From NCBI GenBank assembly GCA_019118365.1, contig DWZA01000020.1, forward strand, positions 1 to 64,000: 64,000 bases of DNA, read 5' to 3'. Below are positions 17,112-26,849 of the stretch, one piece after another. A program made the translations under genes and the position numbers. How positions within the stretch are numbered: position 1 is the first letter of the stretch; each line of letters opens with the position of its first letter. Below the pieces are notes generated by a model. It was not told the DNA's origin. It made no database searches and was given only the letters and a program-made list of their open reading frames with translations. This DNA is from Candidatus Lachnoclostridium stercoravium. Lineage in GTDB: Bacteria; Bacillota; Clostridia; Lachnospirales; Lachnospiraceae.

Positions 17112-17309
17112 TGGTAACAGTTCAGAACGGCACATCTTCTTGCCCGGCTAAAGCCAGACAAGAAGCATCGGACGTCCATACCCTAGGGGGCACGCTGCCC
17201 GATGTGAAAACAGGGGCAAAAGCATACCCACAGGGCACTTTGCTTATAAGCATGCTTAATGCCTGTTTTTACCCCTGTTTTCCAGCCGTCCTGAACTGTT
17301 GCAATAAAT
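17112..17309 (-). repeat. R3 repeat, copy 1 (long form)
   Basis: Begins GTAACAGTTCAG and ends CTGAACTGTTGC, so it has terminal inverted repeats of about 17 nt like R1. Internal sequence (AACAGGGGCAAAAGC, ACCCCTGTTTT, CACATCTTCTTGCCCGG) matches the reverse complement of the copy at 39678-39788 and folds into several hairpins. It fills the gap between the LysR gene and the DMT gene and would separate their promoters. Confidence 0.8.
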
Positions 17310-17351
17310 TTAGTATAGCACTTTTTTAGCTGCTGCGAAAGAGGAGTAAAA

Positions 17352-18236
17352 ATGGCGGGTAAATATAAAGGAATCATTTTCATAATCATATCGGCCTTCT
17401 GCTTTGCGCTGATGAACGTATGCGTCCGTGCAGCCGGGGATATTTCGTTTATCCAGAAAAGTTTTTTCAGGAATCTTGTGGCGGCTGTCTTCGCGGCGGC
17501 GATCCTTTTCAGGGAAAAAGCCTGGTTTTCCGGAAAAAAAGGCAATCTGGGGATCCTGCTGGGGCGCTCTGTTTTCGGAGCCATGGGGATCTTCTGCAAT
17601 TTTTACGCAGTAGACCACCTTCTTCTGGCGGACGCCTCCATGTTAAATAAAATGTCGCCATTTTTTGCGATCATTTTCAGCTTTCTTATTTTACAGGAAA
17701 AGATCCGTCCGGTCCAGGCGGCAGCAGTCATAGCCGCTTTTATCGGAAGCCTGTTTGTGATCAAGCCTACGGTCATGGGGATGAGCCTGTTTCCGTCGGT
17801 GATCGGCCTGATCGGAGGAATGTCCGCAGGCGCCGCCTATACTCTGGTGCGGCTCTTGGGCGAACGGGGAGAGAAGGGGCCGTTTATCGTATTCTTTTTT
17901 TCCATGTTCACCTGTATCCTGGTGGTCCCTTACCTGATCTTTTTCTACGAGCCTATGACGCTTAAGCAGACAGGGATCCTTCTGATGGCGGGCCTCGCCG
18001 CTGCAGGAGGCCAGTTTTCCATAACGGCCGCCTACTGCTGCGCGCCGGCCAGGGAAATTTCGGTATACGATTATTCGCAGATCCTGTTTTCTGCGGGACT
18101 GGGCTTTTTCCTTTTCGGGCAGATACCGGATTTCCTCAGCTGGATCGGATATCTGGTGATCATCGGCGCCGCCGTAGGTATGTTTCTCCATAACCAGAGG
18201 CAGGATAAGAAAGAAAGGCAGGAAAACAGAGCATGA
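17352..18236 (+). CDS. DMT superfamily (EamA) transporter
   Basis: 294 residues, ten predicted membrane helices in two EamA repeats; first helix GIIFIIISAFCFALMNVCVRA, with the conserved FFRNLVAA and late AAYCCAPAREISVYDYSQILF segments. Substrate unknown; the family moves metabolites such as amino acids or nucleotides. GAGGAG lies upstream of the ATG. The stop overlaps the ApbE start by 4 nt, so the two are co-transcribed, and the divergent LysR gene may control it. Confidence 0.88.
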   Translation: MAGKYKGIIFIIISAFCFALMNVCVRAAGDISFIQKSFFRNLVAAVFAAAILFREKAWFSGKKGNLGILLGRSVFGAMGIFCNFYAVDHLLLADASMLNKMSPFFAIIFSFLILQEKIRPVQAAAVIAAFIGSLFVIKPTVMGMSLFPSVIGLIGGMSAGAAYTLVRLLGERGEKGPFIVFFFSMFTCILVVPYLIFFYEPMTLKQTGILLMAGLAAAGGQFSITAAYCCAPAREISVYDYSQILFSAGLGFFLFGQIPDFLSWIGYLVIIGAAVGMFLHNQRQDKKERQENRA

Positions 18237-19234
18237 AAAAACAGCGTTGGAAACTGATAGGAGCGGCTCTGCTCCTGGCCGGAGCCCTGGCAGGCTGCGC
18301 GCCGCAGATCGAACCGGTAAGCCAGTCCAATTTCCTTCTGGACACGGTGGTCACAGTTACATTATATGATTCTGACGACAGGGATATCCTGGAGGGCTGT
18401 ATGGACCTGTGCGCGGAATATGACGGGCTTTTCAGCAGAACAAAGGAAACCAGCGAGATCTATAAGATCAACCACAGGGAACCTGGCACAAAAGAGATGG
18501 AGCTCTCCCCGGATACGAGGGAACTGATCGAGAAAGGCCTTTATTACAGCCAGCTTTCCGGCGGGGCCTTTGATATCACCATCGAGCCTTTAAGCTCCCA
18601 GTGGGATTTTAAGGCGGAGGAACCAGAACTTCCGGATCCAAAGGTCCTGGAGGAAAACGCGAAAAAGGTGGACTACAGGAATATCCGTCTGGAAGGGGAT
18701 AAGATCGTCTTTCTCTCCGACGAAACTAGGCTGGACCTGGGGGCGATCGCCAAAGGCTTTATCGCGGATAAGCTGAAGGAATACCTTGTGGAGCAGGGGA
18801 TCCAGAGCGCGGTCATCAACCTGGGAGGCAACGTGCTGTGCGTAGGGAGCAAGCCGGACGGTAAGCCGTTTCGCGTCGGGCTTCAGGCTCCCTTTGAGGA
18901 CGCGAACGTAGCCGCGGCTATTATGGAGATCACAGACAGCTCCATGGTAGTATCCGGCGTTTATGAACGTCATTTTGAAAAGGACGGGGTCAATTACCAC
19001 CACATCCTGGACCCGAAGACCGGATGGCCTTATCAGAACGGCCTTGCGGCAGTGGCAATCTTTTCTCCGGAATCTGTGGACGGGGACGGCTTAAGCACCA
19101 CCTGTTTTTCCCTGGGCGTGGAAAAGGGGCTGGAACTGATCGGATCTCTTGACGGGATCTATGCGGTCTTCCAGATGGAAGATGGAGAGATGATATATTC
19201 CGAAGGCGCGGAGGCGCTTCTGGCAGACGATTAA
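18233..19234 (+). CDS. apbE: FAD:protein FMN transferase ApbE (lipoprotein)
   Basis: Attaches FMN to a threonine or serine of extracytoplasmic flavoproteins such as RnfG/RnfD or FMN-binding reductases. 333 residues: lipobox LAGC with Cys22, the LLDTVVTVTLYD start of the domain, GGAFDITIEPL, the LDLGAIAKGFIADK block, AVINLGGNV and the HHILDPKTGWP block that binds Mg and FAD. No flavoprotein target gene is in this operon. It overlaps the DMT gene by ATGA and is followed by GtrA after 37 nt. Confidence 0.95.
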   Translation: MKKQRWKLIGAALLLAGALAGCAPQIEPVSQSNFLLDTVVTVTLYDSDDRDILEGCMDLCAEYDGLFSRTKETSEIYKINHREPGTKEMELSPDTRELIEKGLYYSQLSGGAFDITIEPLSSQWDFKAEEPELPDPKVLEENAKKVDYRNIRLEGDKIVFLSDETRLDLGAIAKGFIADKLKEYLVEQGIQSAVINLGGNVLCVGSKPDGKPFRVGLQAPFEDANVAAAIMEITDSSMVVSGVYERHFEKDGVNYHHILDPKTGWPYQNGLAAVAIFSPESVDGDGLSTTCFSLGVEKGLELIGSLDGIYAVFQMEDGEMIYSEGAEALLADD

Positions 19235-19271
19235 GAATGCCGGGAAGAAGGCATTTGGCAAGGAGTAAATG

Positions 19272-19700
19272 ATGATCAGAAAACTGTGGAATAAACTGGT
19301 AAACAGAGAAACGGTTTCTTATTTTATATTCGGCGTCCTGACAACGCTGGTAGACTGGATCTCCTACGCGGTCTTCCGCTATGGAGGCATGAATTACCGT
19401 CTGGCTACCATATGCTGCCAGGCGGCGGCGATTTTATTTGCCTATATCACCAATAAGATCTGGGTGTTCCAGAGTTATAATTTCCGTCCCGTATATCTTT
19501 TAAAGGAAATGGCTTCCTTTTTTTCGTGCAGGATCCTTACGGCGGTGTTCACTTATGTGGCCATGGTGGTTATGGTAGACGGCATCGGGATCCGCCAGGA
19601 CATGATCTGCAAGATCGTAGTCTCCGGGATATCTCTTGTAATGAACTATATTTTCAGCAAAGTATTCATCTTTAAAAAGAAGCCTACAGGAAAGGATTGA
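19272..19700 (+). CDS. GtrA family membrane protein
   Basis: 142 residues, four membrane helices. The family is thought to move lipid-linked sugars across the membrane or to assist cell-surface glycosylation. Typical parts are SYFIFGVLTTLVDWISYAVF, the second helix ending in YITNKIWVF and the last helix VMNYIFSKVFIFKKK. ATG 19272 has AGGAG 6 nt upstream; the adjacent ATG 19269 would be too close. It is directly followed by a YfhO gene, a pairing consistent with surface polymer modification. Confidence 0.88.
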   Translation: MIRKLWNKLVNRETVSYFIFGVLTTLVDWISYAVFRYGGMNYRLATICCQAAAILFAYITNKIWVFQSYNFRPVYLLKEMASFFSCRILTAVFTYVAMVVMVDGIGIRQDMICKIVVSGISLVMNYIFSKVFIFKKKPTGKD

Positions 19701-19702
19701 AT

Positions 19703-22414
19703 ATGGGGAGGGAAGAAGCCGGACAGGCAGCAAAGGAGTTAGAAGATATAATCAGTAAAATGGAAAAACAACAGGAAGATCGTATGGAAAACACCTTAAG
19801 GCAGCTGGAGGAAGAAGGTCTTGTGATCGAAGACCTGGACCTGGAGGACGAAGAGACGGCGCAGTGGGAAGCAAGAAAACCAGATCCGGAGCGGGGAAGG
19901 GACAGCTTCTTTAAACCGGCCGACGGCCTGGCAGTGACTTTCTGGGTCCCTGTGGTAGTTATGGTGATCATATTTATCCAGAGAGGGATCTTTCCCTTTG
20001 GGGAGGAAAGCTTTCTGCGTACGGATATGTACCATCAGTACGCGCCGTTTTTCGCAGAGTTTCAGTATAAGCTGAGAGAAGGCGGCAGCCTGCTCTACAG
20101 CTGGGATATCGGCATGGGCGTAAATTTTGCCGCTCTTTACGCTTATTACCTGGCAAGTCCTTTAAACTGGCTGATCATCCTATGCCCGAAAGACTTTATC
20201 ATTGAATTTATGACCTATTCCATCGTCTTAAAGATCGGTTTAAGCGGGATCGCTTTCGCCTGGTATCTGCACAGACACTGCAGGACGGACGGCCTGGGAG
20301 TAGGATTTTTCGGGATTTTTTACGCCTTATCCGGGTATATGGCGGCGTACAGCTGGAATATCATGTGGCTGGACTGTATCGTGCTGTTCCCTGTGGCTAT
20401 GCTGGGCTTAGAGCGGCTCGTCCATGAGAAAAAGTGGGGAATGTACTGCATTTCTCTGGGAGCCTGCATACTTTCAAACTATTATATATCAATAATGATA
20501 TGCATCTTTATGGTGCTGTATTTTATAGCCCTTCTGATCCTGGAAAAGAGAAAGCCCTTTAAGGAATATATGATCAATATCCTGCACTTTTCGGTGTTTT
20601 CTCTGCTGGCAGGCGGGCTGGCGGCGGCAGTCCTGCTCCCGGAGATATACGCGCTTCAGACCACGGCTTCCGGAGATTTTAACTTTCCTCAGACCTTTAA
20701 CGCGTATTTTTCTATTTTTGATATGCTGGCAAGGCACATCGGCAATGTGGAAGTGGAGATCGGCCTGGAACACTGGCCCAATATCTACTGCGGCGTGGCG
20801 GTGCTGATGATGTTTCTTTTGTATCTGGGCTGCCGGACCATACCCCTGAAGGAAAAGGCGGTGTACTGCGCGCTGCTGCTGATCTTTCTGGCCAGCTTTT
20901 CCATCAACGTGCTAAATTTTATATGGCATGGCTTCCATTATCCCAACAGCCTTCCCTGCAGGCAGTCCTTTATCTACATCGCCCTGATGCTTATGATATG
21001 CTGCAGGGCCTACTGCCAGCTGGGAACGATCCCCTGGAAACATGTGGCGATCGCTTTCTGGGGAGCGGTGATCTTTGTGCTTATGGCGCAGAAGCTGGTG
21101 GATAACAGCCAGTTCAATTTTATCGTATTTTATGTGGCGATCCTGTTCCTGGCAGTTTACGCCGGCCTGATCTATCTCTGGAAACAGAAGAAGGCGAACG
21201 TAAATGTGATCCTGCTTCTGGCTCTGGCGGCGGTGTCTATAGAAGCGGCGGTGAACACTACGGTCACCAGCGTCACCACTACCAGCCGGACCGCCTATGT
21301 CCAGGATAATAAAGATGTGGTCAAGCTGACCCAGAGCCTTTTCCCCGGCGACGGATTTTTCCGGGTGGAGAAGGTTTCCAGGAAGACGAAAAATGACGGC
21401 GCGTGGATGAATTTCCCGTCAGTATCCCTGTTTTCTTCTACGGCGAACGCAGACTTAAGCCAGCTGTTTGAACGGCTGGGCTGCGAGGCGTCCACGAACG
21501 CCTATAGCATCACCGGAAGCACGCCGCTGGTGGACGCCCTTCTTTCTGTAAGGTACGGGCTGTATTCAGAGGAACAGGAGGATCCGTCCCTGACGTTTAT
21601 CGGGCGTTCCGGCGATACCTGGCTCTATGAGAGAGCATGCACGCTGCCGCTGGGCTTTGGAGTGCCTTTCGGAATGATGGAACAGTGGCAGCTGGATCTG
21701 GGAAATCCTGCCCTGGTGCAGAACGACCTGTGCGAGCTGGTGGGAACGCCCTATGTTCTGGAGGAATGTCAGGGAGTGCCGGATGCGGGCGGATATTATT
21801 TTACCGCTCCGGAAGACGGCGATTATTATATGTATGTGGACAATACAAACGTAGAGACCGTGCGGGTCAACTGGGGCGAACGGGCCAGGACTTACGACAA
21901 TGTGGACCGGGGCTATTTCCTGGAGCTGGGCTTTATGAAAGCAGGAGAGCAGGTGGTGCTGACCTGCGAGGACGATCCCGGCAGGAGCGTTACCGGCCAG
22001 GTTTACCGCGCTTCCCAGACGGCTCTTGAAGAGCTGTGCGGATGGCTGGGCCAGCATCCATGGAACCTTACGGTATGGACGGATACCCGGCTGGAAGGGA
22101 CCGTAGAGATGGATGAAGCCGGCATGCTGTTTACGACGATCCCCTATGACAAGGGCTGGACGATCTGGGTGGACGGACAGAAAATGTCCGGACAGAAGAT
22201 GGCGGAAGCCTTCCTGGGCGTATCAGTGCCGAAGGGAAAACACGAGATCGTCATGAAATATATGCCGCAGGGGCTTTTGAACGGAGCAGGGATCAGCGCG
22301 GGCAGCATACTTTTGATCCTGGCATTGGCATGGGGAACGCGGATCAGGAGGAAACAGGCCCTGGGCGGTTCCGATCAGATACCCGGAAACGAAGAAAAAG
22401 AAGAGGAGAGATGA
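19703..22414 (+). CDS. YfhO family membrane protein (putative polymer glycosylation factor)
   Basis: About 903 residues. A soluble, Glu-rich coiled-coil-like start (residues 1-65) is followed by some 12-14 membrane helices up to about residue 500 and a large extracellular C-terminal part, closed by one more helix near 880 and an RRKQ tail. The loop [14 protein letters not shown] after the first helix is the conserved YfhO/GT-C-type acidic loop, and WDIGMGVNF follows. Bacillus YfhO is reported to take part in lipoteichoic acid glycosylation. ATG 19703 is preferred over TTG 19697 because AGGAAAGG lies 7 nt upstream. The charged N-terminal extension is not usual in the family as I know it. Confidence 0.87.
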   Translation: MGREEAGQAAKELEDIISKMEKQQEDRMENTLRQLEEEGLVIEDLDLEDEETAQWEARKPDPERGRDSFFKPADGLAVTFWVPVVVMVIIFIQRGIFPFGEESFLRTDMYHQYAPFFAEFQYKLREGGSLLYSWDIGMGVNFAALYAYYLASPLNWLIILCPKDFIIEFMTYSIVLKIGLSGIAFAWYLHRHCRTDGLGVGFFGIFYALSGYMAAYSWNIMWLDCIVLFPVAMLGLERLVHEKKWGMYCISLGACILSNYYISIMICIFMVLYFIALLILEKRKPFKEYMINILHFSVFSLLAGGLAAAVLLPEIYALQTTASGDFNFPQTFNAYFSIFDMLARHIGNVEVEIGLEHWPNIYCGVAVLMMFLLYLGCRTIPLKEKAVYCALLLIFLASFSINVLNFIWHGFHYPNSLPCRQSFIYIALMLMICCRAYCQLGTIPWKHVAIAFWGAVIFVLMAQKLVDNSQFNFIVFYVAILFLAVYAGLIYLWKQKKANVNVILLLALAAVSIEAAVNTTVTSVTTTSRTAYVQDNKDVVKLTQSLFPGDGFFRVEKVSRKTKNDGAWMNFPSVSLFSSTANADLSQLFERLGCEASTNAYSITGSTPLVDALLSVRYGLYSEEQEDPSLTFIGRSGDTWLYERACTLPLGFGVPFGMMEQWQLDLGNPALVQNDLCELVGTPYVLEECQGVPDAGGYYFTAPEDGDYYMYVDNTNVETVRVNWGERARTYDNVDRGYFLELGFMKAGEQVVLTCEDDPGRSVTGQVYRASQTALEELCGWLGQHPWNLTVWTDTRLEGTVEMDEAGMLFTTIPYDKGWTIWVDGQKMSGQKMAEAFLGVSVPKGKHEIVMKYMPQGLLNGAGISAGSILLILALAWGTRIRRKQALGGSDQIPGNEEKEEER

Positions 22415-22418
22415 GATT

Positions 22419-23795
22419 ATGAAACTGTGGGGCGGACGCTTTACGAAAGAAACAGACCAGCTGGTGCACAATTTTAACGAATCCCTGTCCTTTGACAGGA
22501 AATTTTACCGCCAGGATATCCAGGGCAGCATCGCCCATGTGAAGATGCTGGCAAAGCAGAAGATCCTGACAGAGGAAGAGAGGGATCAGATCATCGAAGG
22601 GCTCCAGGGGATCCTTTCCGACATTGAAAGCGGGAAGCTGGAGTTTACCAATGAACATGAGGATATCCATTCATTTGTGGAAGCGAACCTGACGGAAAGG
22701 ATCGGCGAAGCGGGAAAGAAGCTGCACACCGGACGGAGCCGCAACGACCAGGTGGCTCTGGATATGAAGCTTTATACCAGGGACGAGATAAAAGAGATCG
22801 ACGGCCTTTTAAAGAAGCTTCTGGAGGAACTGCTCTCTGTTATGGAAGAAAATCTGGACACTTTTATGCCTGGTTTTACCCACCTGCAGAAGGCGCAGCC
22901 TACCACTCTGGCTCACCATATAGGAGCGTATTTTGAGATGTTTTCCAGGGACCGTTCCCGTCTCCATGATATCACAAAGAGGATGAATTACTGCCCTCTG
23001 GGAGCGGGAGCCTTTGCAGGGACCACCTATCCTCTGGACAGAGAATATACGGCAGAGCTCCTTGGCTTTGACGGTCCTACTTTAAACAGTATGGATTCTG
23101 TGTCCGACAGGGACTATCTGATCGAACTGCTGGCCGCGCTTTCCCTGATCGCCATGCATTTGAGCCGTTTCTGTGAAGAGATCATTATCTGGAACACCAA
23201 TGAATACCGGTTCGTGGAGCTGGATGATTCCTACAGTACCGGAAGCAGCATCATGCCCCAGAAAAAGAATCCGGATATCGCTGAGCTGATCCGGGGAAAA
23301 TCCGGCCGCGTATACGGCGCCCTGACCAGTCTGCTTACAGTTATGAAGGGACTGCCGTTGGCCTACAATAAGGACATGCAGGAGGATAAAGAGCTTACCT
23401 TTGACGCCATCGACACCGTAAAGGGCTGCATCCTGTTATTTACCGGCATGGTGGCCACTATGACTTTCCGTAAGGACGTGATGGAAGCCAGCGCGAAAAA
23501 CGGCTTTACTAACGCCACGGACGTTGCCGATTATCTGGTGAACAAAGGGGTGCCATTCCGCGACGCCCACGGAGTCTCCGGCCGCCTGGTATTAAAGTGC
23601 ATCGATAAAAACTGCGCTCTGGACGACCTTTCCCTGGAAGAGTTTAAGGAGGAAAGCGAGGCGTTTGAAGAAGACATCTACGACGCCATCAGCATGAAGA
23701 CCTGCGTGGAGAAGAGAAATACCATCGGCGCGCCGGGAAGAGCCGCGATGGAAAATGTGATCCGGATCTATAAAGAGCGGATGAAGGAAAATTAA
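22419..23795 (+). CDS. argH: Argininosuccinate lyase
   Basis: Splits argininosuccinate into arginine and fumarate, the last step of arginine synthesis. 458 residues, the usual length. [20 protein letters not shown] start, [27 protein letters not shown] and the signature loop [12 protein letters not shown] with its catalytic serine are intact. The gene is 4 nt after yfhO, so it is read with an unrelated membrane-protein operon; argG is not in the window. AGAGGAGAG serves as the ribosome site. Confidence 0.97.
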   Translation: MKLWGGRFTKETDQLVHNFNESLSFDRKFYRQDIQGSIAHVKMLAKQKILTEEERDQIIEGLQGILSDIESGKLEFTNEHEDIHSFVEANLTERIGEAGKKLHTGRSRNDQVALDMKLYTRDEIKEIDGLLKKLLEELLSVMEENLDTFMPGFTHLQKAQPTTLAHHIGAYFEMFSRDRSRLHDITKRMNYCPLGAGAFAGTTYPLDREYTAELLGFDGPTLNSMDSVSDRDYLIELLAALSLIAMHLSRFCEEIIIWNTNEYRFVELDDSYSTGSSIMPQKKNPDIAELIRGKSGRVYGALTSLLTVMKGLPLAYNKDMQEDKELTFDAIDTVKGCILLFTGMVATMTFRKDVMEASAKNGFTNATDVADYLVNKGVPFRDAHGVSGRLVLKCIDKNCALDDLSLEEFKEESEAFEEDIYDAISMKTCVEKRNTIGAPGRAAMENVIRIYKERMKEN

Positions 23796-23810
23796 AGACA
23801 GTCTCAGCTG

Positions 23811-23850
23811 CCCCCGGAAGGAAGCCAGGCTCGCCGGGGGTGTTTGCATT
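23811..23850 (+). terminator. Possible terminator after argH
   Basis: CCCCCGG (23811-23817) pairs with CCGGGGG (23834-23840); the following TGTTTGCATTT is a poor T-run. Confidence 0.5.
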
Positions 23851-23903
23851 TCTGGGTTTTAAACCGCTTATATGCCGCCGAAAAGGGCGGCGCATGTACG
23901 GGC

Positions 23904-24779
23904 TTAAGAAGCGGAAGATACGAGTTCGTCCAGGGTTCCAAAACGATACCCCATCTCTTCCCATTTTGTCAGCAGCTCATCCAGGATCTGAGCATTAGTG
24001 GAAGAAGTGCTGTGAAGGAGGACCACGGCGCCTGGGTGGATCCGGCCCAGGAGTTTTTTGAAAGCTTCTTCTTTGGAAGGCTGTTTATCCTGATACCAGT
24101 CTACATAAGCAAGGCTCCAGAAGAACGTATGGTAGCCCATGTCCTTTGCCATCTGCAGGTTGGACTCGCTGTATTTTCCCTGAGGAGGGCGGTAGTATTT
24201 CTTCATAGTCTGTCCGGTGACCTGCTGATAGAGCGTCTCCAGCTGACCAAGCTCTTTTTCAAAGCTTTTTTGGTCGGCGATCTTTGACATATCCGGATGG
24301 TGGTATGTATGATTTCCCACAATATGGCCTTCGTCAGCCATCCGCTTTACCAGATCCGGGCTGGTTTCCAGATAATTTCCAACCAGGAAAAAGGCCGCCG
24401 GTACATGATGCGCTTTTAAGGTATCCAGGATAGAGGCTGTATTTCCGTTTTCAAAACCAGCGTCGAAAGTAAGATAGATCACCTTTTCCTCTGTATCCTG
24501 GAGATAATAGGCGTTATACTGCTTCAGATAATCAGAAGAAGCGTTGCCTACGGGAGGCTGGCCATCCACTGGAAAACCAAGGCCCCAGTTCCCTTCAGCA
24601 GCCTGGGAAACAGGCATGCCGGAAACAGGAAACGGGGCGGAAAAATGCCGGTCTATGACCCCTGCCGCGCCCCGCCCGCAGCAGAACGCTAGGACGAAAA
24701 TGGCGGCGGTCTGGAAACATCTGCGCCAGGGCAGCCGCCTTAAGATAGAAAAATGAAATCCTGATAAAGAAAGCTTCAT
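23904..24779 (-). CDS. Polysaccharide deacetylase, PdaA-like (muramic delta-lactam / peptidoglycan)
   Basis: 291 residues. An N-terminal hydrophobic anchor (about 22-40) is followed by a linker and a NodB deacetylase domain from about 95. The zinc triad is visible: D106 in TFDAGFE, H157 and H161 in NHTYHHPD. The pattern YLTFDAGFENGNTASILDTL, YYRPPQGKYSE, FFWSLAYVDW and IHPGAVVLLHSTS is much like B. subtilis PdaA, which makes muramic delta-lactam in spore cortex. That assignment is by recalled likeness, so another peptidoglycan deacetylase is possible. There is no clear ribosome site before this ATG. SpoIIM elsewhere in the window also points to a spore former. Confidence 0.85.
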   Translation of the reverse strand: MKLSLSGFHFSILRRLPWRRCFQTAAIFVLAFCCGRGAAGVIDRHFSAPFPVSGMPVSQAAEGNWGLGFPVDGQPPVGNASSDYLKQYNAYYLQDTEEKVIYLTFDAGFENGNTASILDTLKAHHVPAAFFLVGNYLETSPDLVKRMADEGHIVGNHTYHHPDMSKIADQKSFEKELGQLETLYQQVTGQTMKKYYRPPQGKYSESNLQMAKDMGYHTFFWSLAYVDWYQDKQPSKEEAFKKLLGRIHPGAVVLLHSTSSTNAQILDELLTKWEEMGYRFGTLDELVSSAS

Positions 24780-24814
24780 CGCATAACCTGGGGTTATTTT
24801 TGATAAAGTATATG

Positions 24815-24875
24815 ACGGGGCAGGACGGCATATTCTGCCGGAAAAGGCTTTGGCGGGAATGTCCTTCTGCCCCGT
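24815..24875 (-). terminator. Hairpin between MBL-fold gene and deacetylase gene
   Basis: ACGGGGCAGGA and TCCTTCTGCCCCGT pair over about 12 bp around a 36-nt loop that itself holds a CCGGCAGAA-type hairpin. It lacks a good T-run; it may lower read-through or aid RNA processing. Confidence 0.4.
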
Positions 24876-24880
24876 ATGTA

Positions 24881-25759
24881 TTATTTCTTCTGCCAGAGCA
24901 GCATATTATCCTGGAAACGGGCCTCCAGCTTTTCCGTATCTTTCAGCCATGCAAGATAGGAGCGGACGGTGCTTCCCACCAGGACGTACTGCTCGAAATT
25001 CATGGCAAGGCCGTATTCTGTGAATAACCTCTGCAGGATCTGTTCGAAACAAAGAGGTTCCCTGCAGATCTCCAGGATCTTTTCCGCAATCTCATGCACC
25101 TTGTCTATATTGTACTGCGCCAGTTCCCTGATATCCGCCGTCGCCTCGGCATGGGCCGGGATGAACATTTTCCCGGTTAAAGACTTCACCATTTCAAGGG
25201 TCTTCAGATAAGCGGCCACATCATAGATAAAGCCGATCTGGTATTTGTCCAGCGTTTCCCGGCTGGACAGGCAGTCGGCAAGATAAACCACATTATCCGG
25301 CGTACGGAACCCTACCATGTCGAAAAAGTGGCCGGGCAGGGGGATGATCTCAAAACCTTCCGGCAGGACGTCTTCCCTTAAATACTGCGCGTCGCTTTCC
25401 TGGGCCAGGAGAAATTTATGTCTCAGATCCTTGCAGGGGTAGCCGCCGTATAAAAAAGACGGCTCCAGAACCGGATGCCTGGTAAAATCACAGTCGATCC
25501 CCGGCGCGTAAATACTGCATTTCGTCTGGCCCTGCAGGTATTTGTTGCCGCCGATATGGTCCGCGTTGGAATGGGTGTTGTAGATCGCTTTTAAATTCCA
25601 GCCGTTTGCATCTAATATCTGTCGGACTTTGCGCCCTGCGTCCTTGTCGCTGCCGCTGTCGATCAGACAGACGTCTTTGTCATTCAACTTTACAAGCCCT
25701 ATCTTTGCCGGGCTTTGGATATAATAGCTAAGTTCTGAAACCTGTATCAATTCGTACAT
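24881..25759 (-). CDS. MBL-fold metallo-hydrolase
   Basis: 292 residues. The metallo-beta-lactamase fold motif is HSNADH at 63-68, with an Asn where the second His is most common, followed by a later His in PLPGHFFDMVG, an Asp in YLADCLSS and a His in PAHAEATAD, so a two-metal site is plausible. A helical C-terminal segment of about 80 residues (from 215) resembles the winged-helix tail of glyoxalase-II-like and LACTB2-like enzymes. Substrate cannot be named. Its start codon is preceded by GGAGG in the minus-strand leader. Confidence 0.85.
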   Translation of the reverse strand: MYELIQVSELSYYIQSPAKIGLVKLNDKDVCLIDSGSDKDAGRKVRQILDANGWNLKAIYNTHSNADHIGGNKYLQGQTKCSIYAPGIDCDFTRHPVLEPSFLYGGYPCKDLRHKFLLAQESDAQYLREDVLPEGFEIIPLPGHFFDMVGFRTPDNVVYLADCLSSRETLDKYQIGFIYDVAAYLKTLEMVKSLTGKMFIPAHAEATADIRELAQYNIDKVHEIAEKILEICREPLCFEQILQRLFTEYGLAMNFEQYVLVGSTVRSYLAWLKDTEKLEARFQDNMLLWQKK

Positions 25760-25796
25760 TTTTTTCCTCCAAGATTCTTTGTAAAATGGTAACTGT

Positions 25797-26237
25797 CTAA
25801 AGCAGGAAGAGAGCTCCCAGCCCTGCGGCGATCCCCAGAACAGTCAGAAGAGCGCCTGTGATGAGAAAGATCCTGCAGATATGGTTGGGAGTGTTATCTT
25901 CCGGCAGATAACAGTTCTGCGGATCGTCCGGATCGAAAAACACCGTCAGGACCGTACCTGTCGGGTATTTGCATTTCCCATACTGACCGAAGGGGATCCT
26001 TCTTGTGATCGTCTGGCCCTGCGCGTAATACTGGACTATGGGATACCAGGCGTCCCTGCTGTCCGGGCTTCCGTAAGGCGGATCCCGGACCAGATCGTTT
26101 CCGACGACCCGCCCGGTGGTCTTCTCAGTACATACCCGCAGCTTTTTACGGATGCTGCCCTTAAGCAGCAGGCCGATGATCAGAAAGACCAGTCCGATTA
26201 AAGAGCAAATTCCACATATGAGCAGCGCAGCGATCAT
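25797..26237 (-). CDS. DUF3592-type membrane protein
   Basis: 146 residues with one membrane helix at each end (about 5-27 and 122-144) and a soluble extracellular middle. The middle carries GRVVGNDLV, AWYPIVQYYAQGQ and TVFFDPDDPQNCYL, matching the DUF3592 layout (strand-rich domain ending in an FDPxxP motif). Function unknown. It lies upstream of the MBL-fold gene on the same strand with a 37-nt gap and may be co-transcribed. Confidence 0.78.
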   Translation of the reverse strand: MIAALLICGICSLIGLVFLIIGLLLKGSIRKKLRVCTEKTTGRVVGNDLVRDPPYGSPDSRDAWYPIVQYYAQGQTITRRIPFGQYGKCKYPTGTVLTVFFDPDDPQNCYLPEDNTPNHICRIFLITGALLTVLGIAAGLGALFLL

Positions 26238-26505
26238 AATATCCCCCCCTGTAGTTTGATCATTTTATCGTAACTGTTACAATGATTATACGATATTTCG
26301 TTTCCTCCTGTAAATCAGAAAAAAATGTGGCGTTCTCAGAAAAAGTATGATATCCTGTTACTATTCAGAAAAAATGCCGCAGGTATCCCAAGCCGCGAGA
26401 TCAGAGGTCTTTCAGCAAGGGACAGGAGACGGTTACAGGATCAGGACAGAGGACGCTGACACAAAGAGACATTCTGAAGTGGAAGGGTATAGCTGGATGG
26501 AATTT

Positions 26506-26533
26506 GCGCACCCTTTTTACGGGTGCGCTTTGT
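26506..26533 (+). terminator. Strong hairpin upstream of hydrogenase regulator gene
   Basis: GCGCACCC (26506-26513) pairs with GGGTGCGC (26521-26528) followed by TTTGTG. It lies 65 nt before the start of the regulator gene in a leader of about 250 nt, so it could act as an attenuator or as an end-point of transcripts from upstream. Confidence 0.45.
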
Positions 26534-26537
26534 GTTG

Positions 26538-26573
26538 TTATCATATATCCTGGCGCACGGCTGAACGGTTATA
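26538..26573 (-). repeat. R1 half element, copy 4
   Basis: TTATCATATATCCTGGCGCA followed by CGGCTGAACGGTTAT is the reverse complement of the first 36-38 nt of R1. The other half is missing. The fragment abuts the GCGCACCC hairpin. Confidence 0.75.
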
Positions 26574-26598
26574 TTTTATTGTAGAAAGGCGGGATCAG

Positions 26599-26847
26599 AT
26601 GGATTCAAGAGTTGCTTTGATCGGGATAGTAGTAGAAAAGGAAGAGTCGGTAGGAGAGCTGAACCGGATCCTTCACGACTATGGAAAATATATCATCGGC
26701 AGGATGGGGATACCCTATCATAAAAGAAATATCAACATCATAAGCATCGCGGTGGACGCGCCGGCGGACATTATCAGCGCCCTTTCCGGGAAGCTGGGCA
26801 TGCTGGACGGCGTCAGTTCCAAAGCCGTATACTCCAAGGTGGTGTGA
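26599..26847 (+). CDS. Iron-only hydrogenase system regulator (TM1266-type, ACT-like)
   Basis: 82 residues with a ferredoxin-like/ACT-type pattern: RVALIGIVVEK, then helix ESVGELNRILHDYG, IIGRMGIPYHKRNINIISIAVD and DIISALSGKLGMLDGVSSKAVYSK. This matches the small protein found next to [FeFe]-hydrogenase maturation genes and annotated as a putative regulator. Start is the ATG at 26599 after AAAGGCGGG; a longer in-frame extension from 26347 lies in repeat-derived leader DNA and is not supported. It is followed by hydE after 2 nt, so the two are one unit. Confidence 0.88.
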   Translation: MDSRVALIGIVVEKEESVGELNRILHDYGKYIIGRMGIPYHKRNINIISIAVDAPADIISALSGKLGMLDGVSSKAVYSKVV

Positions 26848-26849
26848 AA

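Noticed and set aside
25788..26279. GTAACTGT at 25788 and ACTGTTAC at 26272-26279 as the ends of a mobile element carrying the DUF3592 gene
   Set aside because: The match to R1/R3 ends is only about 8 nt on each side and the gene between is ordinary; chance cannot be excluded.
26347..26598. N-terminal extension of the hydrogenase regulator frame
   Set aside because: The extension crosses a strong hairpin and an R1 half element, whereas the ATG at 26599 has a ribosome site and begins the conserved domain.
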